A DNA stretch of 32,509 nt. Origin: Nocardia neocaledoniensis (GTDB taxonomy: Bacteria; Actinomycetota; Actinomycetes; Mycobacteriales; Mycobacteriaceae). Made by a program: the position numbers and the translations under genes. The stretch covers positions 1 through 32,509 of the forward strand of contig NZ_JARWOJ010000272.1 in NCBI RefSeq assembly GCF_029868625.1, given 5' to 3'. The first letter of the stretch is position 1. Each line of letters starts with the position of its first letter. This document shows, piece by piece, positions 32,085-32,509 of this stretch. The notes under the pieces were generated by a model that saw only the letters and a program-made list of their open reading frames with translations, searched no databases and had not been told where the DNA came from.

Positions 32085-32509
32085 TCAGCGGGCCGCCAGT
32101 GACTCGCCGATGTAGTGCATCTCGTCGGGGGTCGTCACCATCGACACCGTGGCGCTGCCGGTGCTGGTGCGCACCGTGATCCGGTTCGGCGCGTAGGGGT
32201 CCTGGATCAGGGTCACGTCCGGCGGCACGGCTTCCGGATCGCGTTCGGCGGTTCGGACTTCGACGATGGTCGCGCCGCCGAGATGGGTGGTCGGGGCGAT
32301 GCCGTCGAACACCAGGACCGTGGTGGTGGGATAGGGCGCCGCGGGCACCGGGGGCGGGCCGGGTGGGGCCTGCGGGGTCGCGCCCCCGGCGCGCGGCGGG
32401 GTCGAGAGCAGCGGTGGGGTGGCCAGATTTGGGCCCAAGGACTGCCCGGCCTGGGGTGGGGTGGTGTGGACGACGGCGTGCGCGCCCCGCGCGGGCGCGC
32501 GCCGCCCCC
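32085..32509 (-). CDS. C-terminal part of an unrecognised protein (5' end beyond the window)
   Basis: The frame is open from the window edge to the stop at 32085-32087, about 141 codons. TTG at 32438 is an unlikely start because the open frame and Pro/Ala/Thr-rich coding style continue upstream. After a Pro-rich stretch (STPPRAGGATPQAPPGPPPV) comes a probable small beta-rich domain (TTTVLVFDGIAPTTHLGGAT, DVTLIQDPYAPNRITVRTST, DEMHYIGESLAAR). It converges with the plus-strand operon across a 73-nt gap containing no clear terminator. Function unknown; the outermost codons lie in low-complexity, possibly unreliable sequence. Confidence 0.55.
   Translation of the reverse strand, partial: GRRAPARGAHAVVHTTPPQAGQSLGPNLATPPLLSTPPRAGGATPQAPPGPPPVPAAPYPTTTVLVFDGIAPTTHLGGATIVEVRTAERDPEAVPPDVTLIQDPYAPNRITVRTSTGSATVSMVTTPDEMHYIGESLAAR

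Noticed and set aside
1..32509. tRNA, rRNA, insertion sequence, integrase or attachment sites
   Set aside because: I saw no tRNA-like cloverleaf, transposase or integrase gene, or terminal repeats by reading; short or degenerate cases could have been missed.

Overview
This is a very GC-rich window whose genes mostly use ATG or GTG starts and are often coupled by 4-bp ATGA/GTGA overlaps. Its families (WXG100/Esx, PE, PPE, EspG, EspC-like, YbaB-like, CpnT-type polymorphic toxins) belong to the mycobacterial branch of Actinomycetota. I infer a Nocardia or close relative; no database search was possible. Both ends are C/G homopolymer-rich and both terminal reading frames run off the edge, so the window may be a whole contig with low-quality ends.

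Layout. (1) 3-14081 (+): the 3' part of one giant gene, at least 4692 codons. It holds two copies of a ~1295-residue module that flank a unique segment carrying an anthrax-lethal-factor-like zinc-protease signature (HEFGHAMD, then EALAEAFAD). An acidic linker, Pro-rich tandem repeats, GQPFxPG repeats and a small C-terminal domain follow. (2) 14103-16557 (+): three short genes behind it, a YwqK-like MORN-type immunity/antitoxin homologue, a ~400-residue protein with a YezG/DUF600-like N-terminal half, and a YbaB-like protein. (3) 16724-24602 (+): a dense set of type VII secretion (ESX) substrates and chaperones: EspB-like protein, EspG, a small unknown, YbaB-like, EspC-like, EspA/EspE-like, PE, PPE, second EspG, and an EsxB/EsxA-like pair. 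It ends at a strong hairpin at 24644-24693. No core ESX component (EccB, EccC, EccD, EccE, MycP) is present. (4) 24838-26034 (+): a second YezG-like protein, behind an operator-like inverted repeat. Its 3' end overlaps, tail to tail, a minus-strand operon (30632 to 26003) encoding a WXG100-like protein, a YbaB-like protein and a 1257-residue polymorphic toxin with a CpnT-like N-terminus, a J-domain-like HPD segment and a methyltransferase-like C-terminus. (5) 30792-32011 (+): a divergent two-gene operon for cysteine-rich, probably zinc-binding proteins, one with a DnaJ-type CxxCxGxG array. (6) 32085-32509 (-): the C-terminal part of an unrecognised gene.

Working model (inference): a toxin and type VII effector island. 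The Esx, PE/PPE, EspG and EspB/EspC/EspA-like proteins would be cargo and chaperones using an ESX machine encoded elsewhere. The two very large proteins would be effectors, and the YwqK-like and YezG-like proteins immunity factors. The three YbaB-like genes sit beside these effectors.
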